DNA from: Litsea cubeba
Taxonomy: Eukaryota; Streptophyta; Magnoliopsida; Laurales; Lauraceae
Length of the DNA stretch: 64,000 bases
Assembly (NCBI GenBank): GCA_012931725.1
Contig: CM022953.1
Location: forward strand, 28,066,030 to 28,130,029
Reading direction: 5' to 3'
The position numbers were made by a program, and so were the translations under genes. The notes below the pieces were generated by a model, which saw nothing but the letters and a program-made list of their open reading frames with translations, ran no database searches and was not told where the DNA came from. Shown piece after piece: positions 34,144 to 45,891 of the stretch (position 1 is the stretch's first letter; the number at the start of each line of letters is the position of its first letter).

Positions 34144-36031
34144 TGTTGGGATTGGTGTATGCCCTAAAGCCCACTAGTTGCACTCTCATCTTTTGTTACT
34201 GGATATTTACTGGTTATTTAATGGAATGACTCTTTTCTCTTTAAACATGTATATATGTATGGTTGTGTAAGGCCCATTGTTTCTAGTAAATGAATTTGGT
34301 GTGTAGCGGCTACACACAAATAGGTCTGACTCATGGACACTGGAAACAATAAAATTGTTCATAACTGAAAGATGGAGTTGGGCACTTCATCTTGGTATAA
34401 GTTATAATGAGAGACTCTCCTGTATTCAGGGTGACTTACCTAAGTCATGGGAGGACTTTCCTGGATTTATCTCATTACTGCATATGCAATGCATTGAACA
34501 GGACCATTGTAGGAGTGATCTCTAAAATAGTACTATCCCTGAGAGAGATCAAGCCACCTCATGCTACTGAGTGACCGGTGCTCTTAATCTTGAGCATTTA
34601 TGGATGAACTGACGAAGTCAAGTTCTTGTGCTTTAATTCACTATGGGTGAGATTCTTTTCATGGGTCAACAACTCTGTGTTTTGGGTACTCGGACTTGAT
34701 CAGTTGGGACGTGCAGATGCAATAAAGAATCTATGCCATCTAATGATGGAATGATCGTCCCCTTAGAATTATCCGATTGATCATCAAAATCTAAGATCTT
34801 AGTATATGGATGTTCCATATGGATATTGAACTTGTGGGTCGCTCCCTGGATCAAGAGAATAATATCCGGATGATGATTAAGTTAAGGATATGAAGTTCTA
34901 AGGCTTAGATGTAATCGAGAGGGTTGATAGTACATTGGATAACCTGACTTGATTATGGATGTTACATAGAGGGGCATTCAGGTCATTACACTTAGTAGGT
35001 CGAAGACAACTGTCATTTTCTGACGAGCTTATTATATTATATATTTGTCCCTGGAGTTCAACCATAACTCTTTAGTGGAATGAGTTAAGGTTGAAATGGT
35101 CTTAATGTTGCTATGGGTTTAGCATGGACATTTTGGTCATTTTGGGAGCCAAGGGCAAATATGTCTTTTGGTCCCTTCTCTAGTCACTTTCCAAGACTTG
35201 CATGGTTTCCTAAAATGTTTAGATGACATATGGTTGAATTATTTTAGTGGAAAAATAATTTTGAGTTTAAATTCAAATAGGCCTTTGATGGCATACATGA
35301 ATTTAATTCTAGATAAATTATTTGTGGGCCATGGTGTGCATTAGTATGTGGGACGTCCATAATGGGAATTCCATGAGTAAGGTTTCCAATTTTGAGTAGG
35401 TCTCTCTACTTGGAAGGTTGGACTCCTCTTTGGATTAGTATTCCTATAAGAAAGTTTCCTTTTTGAATTAGAAACTTAAATTAGTAAGTGTTGTGCAACT
35501 AGGATTACTAATTGCCAAAGTTTCTATAAAAAAGTGGAGGCTTCTCCCCTTGGACGTCCATAATAAAAAAGAGAGCAATATCCCACACGTCCAGCCCCTT
35601 TTACTTCTTCTTTGAAGATAGTTCAAGGTCTGAGATTTTTTTCATAGAAAAAGGTTCTCAAAACCCATCTAGAAACCTAGATTAAGATCCCACCATCTTA
35701 GCTAATCAGATTTGGAAGTGAGATAGAGAAGAAGATCAAAAGCAACTCTACTGCAGAAATTTCCAGCAAGTTGTTTGCTAATTGCAAGTCTGAGATCGGC
35801 CCTTTGGATCTATTCTTTCAGAGATTTGAAGTCTACAAATCATCAAGGTAATAGTCTTCTTGAATCTCCTTTAATTATACACTTGTTGGTCATGAATTCA
35901 TGGAGTTATTAAGCGATCAACATGGCTGATTTATGCTGCCAAGATCAGATTTTTTAAAACCTGTTTTGTTACAAATCAGCCATGGACGTCCTTCCTTTGT
36001 GATGTCCAGATCTGAATCGCAGTTTCTTTCA
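34144..36031 (+). repeat. 3' LTR of Copia-B
   Basis: 1888-bp direct repeat of 26545-28432, preceded by the purine-rich gcaagtgggagttt. Confidence 0.95.
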
Positions 36032-36036
36032 CCTTC

Positions 36037-37182
36037 AAAGGCCTATTTGAATTTAAACTCAAAATTATTTTTCCACTAAAAATAATTCAACCATATGTCA
36101 TCTAAACATTTTAGGAAACCATGCCAATCTTGGAAAGTGACTAGAGAAGGGACCAAAAGACATATTTGCCCTTGGCTCCCAAAATGACCAAAATGTCCAT
36201 GCTAAACCCATAGCAACATAAAGACCATTTTAACCTTAACTCATTCCACTAAAGAGTTATGGTTGAACTCCAGGGACAAATATATAATATAATAAACTCG
36301 TCAGAAAATGACAGTTGTCTTCGACCTACTAAGTAAAATGACCTAAATGCCCCTCTATGTAACATCCATAATCAAGTCAGGTTATCCGATGTACTATCGA
36401 CCTTCTCGATTACATCTAAACCTTAGAACTTCATATCCTTAACTTAATCATCATCTCGATATCATTCTCTTGGTCCAGCGAGCGACCCACAAGTTCAATA
36501 TCCATATGGAACATCCATATACTAAGATCGTAGATTTTGATGATCAATCGGATAATTCTAAGGGGACGATCATTCCATCATTAGATGGCATAGATTCTTT
36601 ATTGCATCTGCACGTCCCAACTGATCAAGTCCGAGTACCCAAAACACAAAGTTGTTGACCCATGAAAAGAATCTCACCCATAGTGAATTAAAGCATAAGG
36701 ACTTGACTTCGTCAGTTCATCCACAAATGCTCAAGATTAAGAGCACCGGTCACTCAGTAGCATGAGGTGGCTTGATCTCTCTCAGTGATAGTACTATTTT
36801 AGAGATCACACTTACAATGGTCCTGTTCAATGCATTGCATATGCACTAATGAGATAAATCCGGGAAAGTCCTCCCATGACTTAGGTAAGTCACCCTGAAT
36901 ACAGGAGAGTCTCTCACTATAACTTATACCAAGATGAGGTGCCCAACTCCATCTTTCAGTTATGAATAATTTTATTGTTTCCAGTGTCCATGAGTTAGAC
37001 CTATCTGTGTGTAGCCGCTACACACCTAATTTATTTACTAGAAACAATGGGCCTTACACAACCATATATATATATACATGTTTAAAGAGAAAAGAGTCAT
37101 TCCATTAAAAAACAAGTAAATATCCAGTAACAAAAGATGAGAGTGCAGCTAGTGGGCTTTAGGGCATACACCAATCCCAACA
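36037..37182 (-). repeat. Solo LTR of the Copia-B family, second part (minus orientation)
   Basis: Continues the minus-strand LTR broken at 26544, from 'aaaggcctatttgaattt' to ...ccaatcccaaca, directly followed by the agtaa duplication. Confidence 0.92.
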
Positions 37183-37187
37183 AGTAA

Positions 37188-37271
37188 AGCTCAAGCTTGC
37201 ATTAATGAAGTTAAATCTCTAAGTAAGCTTTACTTCTCTTTATCATATGTTTCATGCTTTCTTTAAATTAT
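37188..37271 (+). repeat. 5' LTR of E-plus, resumed and truncated
   Basis: LTR sequence corresponding to E-minus 62465-62545 (inverse), ending in ...aattattggta. It then runs straight into the PBS without the remaining ~1 kb of LTR. The break falls at a shared attggta. Confidence 0.8.
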
Positions 37272-37284
37272 TGGTATAAGAGCC
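37272..37284 (+). other. PBS of E-plus
   Basis: tggtataagagcc, one change from the copia consensus tggtatcagagcc (initiator tRNA-Met). Confidence 0.8.
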
Positions 37285-37360
37285 TCGTGCTCTATATTTA
37301 AGATCAAGTGTTTGGAACTCTTGATTAGGTGTAAAAACCTAGAGTTAGTGTTGTGCTTCC

Positions 37361-38801
37361 ATGAAAATCATTAGAATGGATTCTACTATTTTAGATTGTG
37401 TAGATTCTTCTAGACCCCTCATTCTTCCATCTATTGGAGATTCAAACATTGAAGTTAATGAATCTCAATTTGAATTAAATGAAGAAGAAAATGATGAAAA
37501 TGAAATTGACATTGAACAAGCTTATGAAGAATTCTATATATTATCCTTAAAGCTTAATAAGAATAATAAAAAAATTAAAAGAAGAATCTAAAAGACTAAA
37601 CAAAGAATTAGTCTCTTCAAAAGATGAACATAGAGAAAAAGAATAATTAATAAATTGTATAGAATCTAAGTTCATGATCTCTTTGCATAATCTATCGAAT
37701 ATTAAAGATGATCTAAGAGAATTAAAGATAGATTGTGAAAATCTTAATAAGGAAAATTCTAAACTAAGAGATCAATCTTAAAGGCAAGATGAAGATATTA
37801 ACAACCTTGAATCCAAGTTGACAATCACTAAGGAGAATTTATCTAATGCTCAAAATAAGATAAAAACTCTAGAACTTGGATCTAATGTTATTAATGAAAT
37901 TAAATTTGAATTAAAACGTGCCCATGAAGAACTAAACAATTTTAAGGGAATTGAAAATGAACTAATAAAAGTTAAAAATGAAAATTCAACCCTTAAAAAC
38001 CAAGTCACTCAACTTGAAAGATACAAACAAAAGTATGAGTGCAAATTTACCCATGGTGAAGAAAAATTTGAAAAGTTATTTAAATTGGGTAAATCTAAAA
38101 GAGATAGGACGGGTCTTGGCTTTGATAAGAATATTTCACATGACCCTAAATTCACCAACACATTTGTGAAAGGTGAGTCCTCATTGTCTAGCACTCACAC
38201 TTCCTTGCCCTTGTCTAAATGTAATTATTGTGGCATTGAAGGACATTTTAGGTTTGAGTGTAAATCAAGAAGAGGCCATGTGTCTAAAATCATTTTTGAA
38301 CCAAAGAAAGTAAAATCAAATTCTATGATGGTTAAGATTCTAAAAACCAATGAAGACTCCAAGAAGACTAAACAAGTAAAACCTATTAAAAAGGAGTCTC
38401 CTAAAATAGATTCTAAAAAGGTTAAACAAGTTAAACCAACTCTAAAAGAATCTATTAACAAAAAGCTTCTCAATTGTCCTCCCATAACTCAACAAATGAA
38501 GGAATTTTTGAAGAAAGTTGCAAAGTTAAATCTCAAATTCAAAAGACAAATAAATGGTGGAAAGAAGAAGAAAAGAAAAGGAAACAAATCCCCTAACAAA
38601 CAAACTCACCAACCTCAAAAGACTAATCACCTACCTAAGCCAAATTTAGTTAAATCTAAACACCATGGTGATAAGTCTAAATTGAAAACTTATCAAGTCA
38701 AATCTCCTAGAGTTGGTGAGATATTTAAGTTAGATCTCAAAGTCCAACCCTCTCAAGACCTTAGGTGGATTCATAAAGTTATATACTTAGACAAACCTTA
38801 A
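37361..38801 (+). pseudogene. gag-like ORF of E-plus (SIRE-type coiled coil plus zinc knuckle)
   Basis: Begins MKIIRMDSTILDCVDSSRP and is rich in Glu/Asn/Lys. An early frameshift near 37580 and in-frame stops near 37640 and 37780 precede a clean 327-residue frame from 37818. That part has a long coiled coil, then KSKRDRTGLGFDKN, a CCHC knuckle CNYCGIEGHFRFEC, a Lys/Gln-rich basic tail, and LRWIHKVIYLDKP at the stop. Order and motifs match the C-terminal half of SIRE/Maximus-type copia gag; the N-terminal capsid half is absent. The homologue in E-minus is intact where this copy is broken, so the ancestral product was about 480 residues. Confidence 0.8.
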
Positions 38802-38860
38802 GGCCTTGGACCTCATTGACCAACCTACTCCTTTATAGTTAAATCATATTGTTGGTCATG

Positions 38861-40167
38861 TTGCATTTGCATTTTGTTATTTCATAGTAACATTTCTTTA
38901 AATGCAATGTTTATTCGTAATCAATTGATTTTGTCTTCATGCACCATTCTAGTTAAATATCATGGTTTTCAAAATCATTTGATTATAATTTCATAATGTT
39001 AGATTTGCTCTTTGCTCTCATATAAGTTATTTCACTTGTATTGCATTTCTACATTTGTTCAATTGATTATGGTTTCAAAGCTTTCATAGCTAGATCCTTC
39101 ATAATCGATTGATGTTGCAAAATCATTTGTTTGGATGTCTAAGTCAGATTTGTTTTGTAAAACAAATGATTTAAATCAATTTGGAAATTTCCATGGATTT
39201 CTACGTTATACTTTCTTATGGAAAATTATTGTTTTGGAAATTCAACTTGAATGTATTTCAATTAAGTTATATCTTTTGAAAATGCAAGTTGAAAAATGAT
39301 TGTGTCTCATTGATGAGATATGATTATCAAAATTGTTTTTCATTATATGCTTTCTAAGTTAGATTCTTTATATGAAATTCAATTCCTTCTTATACTTGAG
39401 TTTCAATTGGTTAGAACTTAATAGTTATATTTTTCATTTGAGTGTATTTCCCAATTGATATCAAGTCATGATTTAAATCAATTTGTATGAGCCCTTGTAC
39501 TTATATTATTTAGAATACAAATTGATTATTGATAATGTGTTATCTTCAATTTCATACTCATATTGTTCATTGTTGGATTTTGTTTATGATTTGAAGATTG
39601 TTTGAATGGAAATGCTTTAAAACATCTTTAGTTAGATTCATCAAAGCATATTCCATGTTCTCATTTCCTTATTCTTATGGTCATATTTCGTTAAATGGAA
39701 ATGAATGTTGTTACAAACAATTTGCTTCTTTACTCTTCTAGTTACATTCTTTTTATAAGCAAATTGAACCGTATGATTTGTGGATCATGAAATAGTTTTG
39801 CATTATTTACATAGTCTTGTGCATCTTTTCAATGCAAAGTGATAATGTTTCATGATTCTCATAGTACATTTGCTAGAGTGAACATTTTACATGTTAGTTA
39901 GATAGATTATTTCTCTCTATGCAAATGTCATATAGTTTCTTGTATGGTTGTCATCTTAGTTACATTTGTAGAAACTATACTAGAACTCTTAAATCCATCC
40001 TTTATGCTTTTTAGTTATTATTTGATATGGATGGTTATGTTGTTGATTCATGTGTATTTTCTTTGTGATGTCATTCCTATACATGTTTCAACTTCATAGT
40101 AGTGTTTAATCATCTGAACCTCTTTGAAATCCATTCATTGTATTTCATAGATTGTTTGATGGATTTC
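38861..40167 (+). repeat. Chain of about 18 consecutive stem-loops (E-plus)
   Basis: AT-rich, non-coding, directly after the gag stop. Successive short inverted repeats follow each other with little gap. Examples: 39060-39071 with 39100-39111 (12 bp, one G:U); 39120-39132 with 39160-39172 (13 bp, perfect); 39477-39488 with 39515-39526 (12, perfect); 39605-39618 with 39643-39656; 39718-39727 with 39757-39766 (10, perfect); 39931-39940 with 39970-39979 (10, perfect); 40126-40134 with 40159-40167 (9, perfect). Arm sequences are mostly unrelated between hairpins. Many loops carry a TAGTTA-like word (39629 tagttagatt, 39739 tagttacatt, 39957 tagttacatt, 39422 tagttatatt). The function is unknown. 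Confidence 0.78.
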
Positions 40168-40397
40168 TTTGTTGTAATTGAATTCATATGATTTGACACT
40201 TTTGTAAATTACAGGCTCTACCAAGTTATAAATAAATCTTTGTGTAGTGGTGATTGTTTTGTTTAGCTTCCACATTTTATTTGTTAATTATCACAAGTGA
40301 CTAGTTTGTTTTAATTAAGTTAAAATTGGCATAATTGGTCATTATTTATAGCTCACCCTATTCACCCCCCTCTAGGGTAGGATCCCTTGGACTTTCA
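40168..40397 (+). repeat. Remnant of the E-plus 3' LTR
   Basis: From about 40215 the sequence matches the final ~180 bp of the E LTR (aligned with the inverse of 55526-55710), ending cccttggactttca. The internal region joins it at 'ataaataaatctt'. The polypurine tract and about 1.5 kb of LTR are missing by deletion. Confidence 0.8.
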
Positions 40398-40858
40398 ATT
40401 ATATTATTATATTGGTGGGGCCCGCACAAGTTCTTCTTCTTTATAATCTTATTATTATAATAATAATAATAATATATAGATTATATTATTATTATATAGG
40501 CTGGGCCCATACAAATTCTTCTCTTTTATAATCTTTTCATAATAATAATAATAATAATAATGATGATGATGATGATGATGATGTATAGATTGTATTATTA
40601 TTATATAGGTGGGGTCTACACAAGTTCTTCTCTTTTACATTAGTCGTAGATGTGAAACAAGGGTATTTTGGTCTCAACGAAACGTAGAAAGGAATGGAAT
40701 GGCCATTCCTTCCCATCCCCAATGGAATGGCCATTCCTCTACATAAGGGAATGGGATTCCGGAGGTAATGTTTATTCCGCCAATTTTTTGCGAACCAAAA
40801 GTTGTACCGACCCTTCCGTTGCATTGATTATTCCATTCCGACCTTCATTACAGTGAAC
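40398..40858. repeat. Compound array, segment 3, with left half of foldback unit N7
   Basis: Array resumes with attat and AT-rich repeats including a (GAT)n run. Unit N7 (type A) starts at 40657 (acaagggtattttggtc) and is cut at 40858 by the solo LTR; its right half is 42694-42915. Confidence 0.9.
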
Positions 40859-42693
40859 TGATCGACACTTAAATGTACAACTTTTAACCGCAAGACTACG
40901 GTGTCGTCAAGTAGTAAAGGACTAAAGAGTCCGGATTATCGATCCCACGAAGAGAGGATGGAACAAGCAATGAATCCAATTAAAGGAGAATTGAACTAAG
41001 ATATAGCTAATATAGAAAATTGAAGTAAACAATTAAAACTACTAAACTATGCAATGTAAACTATTAATTAACAATCTAAAATATGAAATTAACAAGGACT
41101 AATCTAATCTAACAAACTACACTAAACTAATGGATGAATGGTGGTGGAAATGGAAGACTTAAGGTGAAGATGTGGTGTGAAATGTGTATGATTTTAAAAC
41201 AAGTGGTGTAAAGTGTAGATCTAAAAATCTAGAAATGAAAATAACAAATCAAATAAAGATTTAAATTAACAACAATAAAAATAATAGACTAGGCAATCTA
41301 AAATCCACTAAGTAATTAATTCAAACAATGCATGTTCTAATTCAATTTCCAAATCTACAATCCAATTAACAATCTCTTGCCTAATTGGATTGGATGATAT
41401 AACAATGAAAGTCAATGTAAAAGAAAATCAAAGGCTAAGATCATAGATCATCATCTAGCTACCCTAACAATAAATCATCAAAATCAAGCTACAAAAGATC
41501 AAAGATAAGGGCTCTAGAGCATGCTATGTGAGAGAACTTAATCAAACTACAAAGCATCAATTGAGATTATCCGAGCATCAGGTGTAGAGATAGAGCATGA
41601 GAAATGAGAGAGATTAGCACAACTAGATCTAAAATCTACTAATCAATCAAGGCACAAGTAGGAAATTTAAACTAAAACATGCATGTAATTGAACTAATTA
41701 CATTACTTAGCTTCAAAAGGAGAGCCTAATCCAAGAGCTTTAGCCACTAAACATCAAGAAAGAGCTCCAAATCTTCATTAATGAACTTCAATTACACACA
41801 CTCTCTATAGATTAGTTACAAAGAAGCTCCTAATTACAATCTAAAAGTATAGAGAAGGTAAAATAAAATTGCTAAAAGACTAACTTGCCAAAGGATCTCC
41901 CATTCTCTACAAAAACATTCCAATTTATAGAAACTTTGAAGACATTTGATTGGCTCATTTTCATTCACAAGGATTGCTTCCATTTGATTGGTTGCAACTT
42001 GAAAGCTTTTGATTGGCTCTTTTGCTTTCACATGGATTGCTTCAATTTGATTGGTTGCAACAAACTTTCCTTTCAAAAGCATGTGCTTTTTGCTTTTTGT
42101 GGTCCTTCATTTTGGAGGCTTTTGATTGGCTCATATCCTTTCACATGGATTGCTTTAATTTGATTGGTTGCAATAAACTTTCCTTCCAAAAGCATATGTG
42201 CTTTTTGCTTTTTGTGGTCCTTCATTTTGGAGGCTTTTGATTGGCTCATATCCTTTCACATGGATTTGTGCCATGGCAAGCTTTGATTGGTGGAGAGGTT
42301 AGAGTTGGATGAAATATCTTCTATGTAAAAAAATATGTAATTATTGGGATTTAAACCCATAATCTATTTCATACCAACCAAAATTCTAACCAATACACCA
42401 ACCATTCCTTTGTGTTGGAAAATGACTTCTTCTCATCTTTTTTTGGAATTCTTCAACACTAATGATGCCTTGGGACATTAGCCGGAGGGTTGGGGTAGTC
42501 GCGGGGTCCACCTACACAAGAGAAATTACATAAAAATGCGCTATAAATAATCGGATTTATACATGAAAATCCGATAATCCGTTTAATGTGATAGAATGAT
42601 AAAATCTCTGTGTAAAGCAAATGATATGCATATGAGATGCTGATAAAATCCGAACTAATGAGGGGTAAAATATGCAATATTTAACACTCATCA
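40859..42693 (-). mobile_element. Solo LTR of an unassigned LTR retrotransposon
   Basis: A 1835-bp block bounded by TG...CA on both readings (plus: tgatcgacac ... actcatca; minus: tgatgagtgttaaatattgc ... gtgtcgatca). It is flanked by a perfect 5-bp duplication tgaac (40854-40858 and 42694-42698) inside foldback unit N7. No coding domain, PBS or polypurine tract lies inside. Minus orientation is a guess from the TGATGAGTGTTAAATATTGC start, familiar from plant LTRs. Confidence 0.85.
41945..42285. repeat. Tandem repeats inside the solo LTR
   Basis: The words 'cttttgattggctc', 'cacatggattgctt', 'tttgattggttgcaa' and 'ttttgctttttgtggtcc' recur. A ~118-bp unit is duplicated at about 42013-42240 and a shorter ~60-bp version recurs upstream. 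Open frames over this stretch are by-products. Confidence 0.8.
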
Positions 42694-43963
42694 TGAACCA
42701 AACGCAGCGTTTGGTTCGATGGAATGGTTGTTGGCGGGAATGGAATGGAGACCGGAATGAGTTTGGAATAGAATGAGGCAGGAATAGTCATCACCAATCC
42801 AGCGTTTGGAACGCTGGAGGAACCAACCCACTGATTCTTGTTCCTCCGTTTGGCACGCAGGAATGATGACCGGAATGGGATAAATTTTACATAAGTCTGA
42901 CCAAAATACCCTTGTTAGATGATGTATGAATTATATTGTTATTCTATAGGTGGGGCCCACCCAAGTTCTTCTCCTTTATAATCTTATTATAATAATAATA
43001 ATAATAATAATAATAATGTATAGATTTGAATATTATTTTATAGGAGGGACCCACGCAAGTTCTTCTCCTTTATAATCTTATTATTATTATAATAATCATA
43101 ATGTATAGATTCTATTATTATTATATAGGTGGGGCCCACACAACTTATTCTACATTATAATCTTATTATTATAACAATGATAGTAATTTGTATATTATAT
43201 TATTAATCTATAGGTGGGGCCCACACAAGTTCTTCTCCTTTATAATCTTATTATTATACTAATAATAATGTAGAGATTATATTATTATTATATAGATGGG
43301 GCCCACACAAGTTCTTCTCCTTTATAATCTTATTATAATAATAATAATAATAATAATAAAGTATAGATTATATTATTATTATATAGGTGGGGCCCACACA
43401 AGTTCTTCTCTTTTATAATCTTATTATAATAATAATAATAATAATATTGTACAGATTATACCCTTATTATATAGGTGCCGCCCACACAAGTTCTTCTCCT
43501 TTATAATCTTATTATTTTAATAATAATAACAATAATAATAATATATAGATTATATTATTATATAGGTGGGGCCCACACAAGTTCTTCTCTTTTATAATCT
43601 TATTATAATAATAATGTATTGATTATATTATTATTTTATAGGTGGGGCCCACACAAGTTCTTCTCCTTCATATTCTTATAATAATAATAATAATATAAAT
43701 GTATAGATTATATTATGATTATATAGGTGGGGCCCACATAAGTTCTTCTTCTTTATAATCTTATCATAATACTAATAATAATGTATAGTTTATATTATTA
43801 TTATATAGGTGGGGCCCATACAAATTCTGCTATTTTATAATCATATTATAATAAAATAATAATAATAATAATAATAATGAAGATGATGATGATGTATAGA
43901 TTATATTACAATATAGGTGGGGCAACACATATTCTTCTCTTTTATAATTGTGGTAGATGTGAA

Positions 43964-44382
43964 ACAAGGGTATTTTGGTCTCAACGAAAAGTAGAAAGGA
44001 ATGGAATGGCCATTCCTTTCCATCCCCAATGGAACGGCCATTCCTTCCCATCCCCAATGGAACGACCATTCCTCTACGTAAGGGAATCAGATTCTGGAGG
44101 TAATGGTCATTCCGCCAATTTTTTGCGAACCATACGCTGAAATGACCGTTCCGTTGGAATGAACATTCCAATTTGACCTTCATTCCAGTGAACCTAACGC
44201 TACTTGGTTATAGGCGGGAATGGAATGGAGACCGGAATGAGTCTGGAATGGAATAAGGCAGGAATAGTCATTGCCATTCCATCATTTGGTACGTTAGAGG
44301 AATCAACCCACTGATTCCTGTTCCTGCATTTGGTACGCTGGAATGATGCCCGGAATGGAATAAATTTTACATAAGTTTGACC
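43964..44382 (+). repeat. Foldback unit N8 (type B, right end missing)
   Basis: Contains an extra ~36-bp duplication ('ccccaatggaac' twice near 44024-44060). Ends 'gtttgaccttctcc', the truncation shared with N3 and N5. Confidence 0.8.
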
Positions 44383-44938
44383 TTCTCCTTAATAATCTTA
44401 TAATAATAATAATAATGTATAAATTAAATTATTATTATATAGGTGGGGCCCACACAAGTTCTTCTTCTTTATAATCTTATTATTATAATAATAATAATAA
44501 TGTATAAATTATATTATTATTAAATAGGTGGGGCCTACACAAGTTCTTCTCTTTTATAATCTTATTATTATAATAATAATAATGTATAGATTATATTATA
44601 ATTATATAGGTGGGGCCTACACAAGTTCTTCTCCTTTGTATTCTTATAATAATAATAGTAATAATCATAATTATAATATCAATGTATAGATTATATTATT
44701 ATTATAAAGGTGGGGCCCACACAAGTTCTTCTTCTTTATAATCTTATTATAATAATAATAATAATAATGTATAGATTATATTATTATTATGTTGGTGGGG
44801 CCATATAAATTCTTTTCTTTTATAATCTTATTATAATAATAATAATAATGATGATGATGATGATGATATATAGATTATATTATTTTATAGGTGGGGCCAA
44901 CACAAGTTCTTCTCTTTTATAATTGTGGTAGATATGAA

Positions 44939-45325
44939 ACAATGGTATTTTGGTCTCAACGAAAAGTAGAAAGGAATGCAATGGCCATTCCTTCCCGTAC
45001 CCAATGGAATGACCATTCCTCTACATAAAGGGAATGGGATTCCGGAGGTAATGGTCATTCCGACAATTTTTTACGAACCAAACGCTGAAATGACCATTCC
45101 AATTCGACCTACTTTCCAGTGAATCAAATGATACTTGGTTGTAAGCGGGAATGGAATGGAGGCCGGAATGAGTCTGGAATGGAATAAGGCAGGAATAGTC
45201 ATTGCCATTCCATCGTTTGGTACGTTAGAGGAATCAACCCACTGATTCATGTTCTTGCGAATGGTATGCAGGCATGATGCCCATAATGGAATAAATTTTA
45301 CATAAGTATGACCAAAATACCCTTG
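44939..45325 (+). repeat. Foldback unit N9 (type B, complete)
   Basis: Left end has one change (acaatggtattttggtc); right end gaccaaaatacccttga. The centre is type B. Confidence 0.8.
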
Positions 45326-45479
45326 ACAGATGATGTATGGATTATATTATTATTCTATAGGTGGGGCCTATAAAAGTACTTCTCCTCTATAATCTTTTTA
45401 TTCTAATAATAATAATGTATATATTACATAGGTGGGTCCCACATAAGTTCTTCTCTTTTAAATTAGGGGTAGATGTGAA

Positions 45480-45891
45480 ACAAGGGTATTTTGGTCTCAA
45501 TGAAATATAGAATGGAATGGAATGGCCATTCCTTCCCATCCCTAATGGAATGGCCATTCCTCTACATAAGGGAATGGGATTCTGGAGGTAATGGTTATTC
45601 TGCCAATTTTTTGAGAAACCAAACTTTGTAATGACCATTCCGTTGGATTGACCATTCCATTCCGACCTTCATTACAGCGAACCAATTTGGTTCGATGGAA
45701 TGGTTGTTGGCGGGAATGGAATGGAGACCGGAATGAGTTTGGAATGGAATGAGGCAGGAATAGTCATTTTCATTCCAGCGTCTGGTACGCTGGAGGAACC
45801 AACCCACTGATTCTTATTCCTGCATTTGGCACGCGGGAATGATGCCCGGAATGGAATATTTTTTACTCAAGTCTGACCAAAATAATCTTGT
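45480..45891 (+). repeat. Foldback unit N10 (type A)
   Basis: Left inverted repeat perfect; right gaccaaaataatcttgt. It sits only about 540 bp after the start of N9, the shortest spacing in the array. Confidence 0.8.

Larger units (their letters stand above)
26545..36031 (+). mobile_element. Copia-B: full-length Ty1/copia retrotransposon
   Basis: A 9487-bp element with two 1888-bp LTRs (26545-28432 and 34144-36031), a PBS tggtatcagagccactcc at 28434-28451 (initiator tRNA-Met type) and a polypurine tract before the 3' LTR (about 34132-34143). Domains run in copia order: gag, protease, integrase, RT, RNase H. Flanks ccatc and ccttc are a 5-bp target duplication with one later change. By-eye comparison of the LTRs gives about 30 differences (about 1.6 %), so it is comparatively young. 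Pol carries stops and frameshifts, so this copy is not autonomous as read. Confidence 0.95.
24980..40397 (+). mobile_element. E-plus: gag-only SIRE-like copia element with nested insertions
   Basis: The LTR begins TGTTAAGG at 24980 and the element ends in GGACTTTCA at 40397. Both sides are flanked by attat (24975-24979 and 40398-40402). Without the nested Copia-B material (25669-37187) it is about 3.9 kb: a 5' LTR shortened by deletion, a PBS matching initiator tRNA-Met (37272-37284, one mismatch), a gag-like frame (37361-38801), a non-coding chain of stem-loops (38861-40167), and only about the last 180 bp of the 3' LTR. No protease, integrase or RT is present, so the family is non-autonomous. 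The longer relative is E-minus (55526-63186). Confidence 0.88.

Noticed and set aside
38861..40167. CRISPR-like array (short repeats with variable spacers)
   Set aside because: The constant word is short and degenerate, the variable parts are inverted arms, and the context is a plant retroelement. A CRISPR array does not fit.
41885..42240. Frames rich in FDWL and HMDCF repeats in the solo LTR
   Set aside because: They derive from the internal ~60/118-bp tandem repeats of an LTR and have no other coding evidence.
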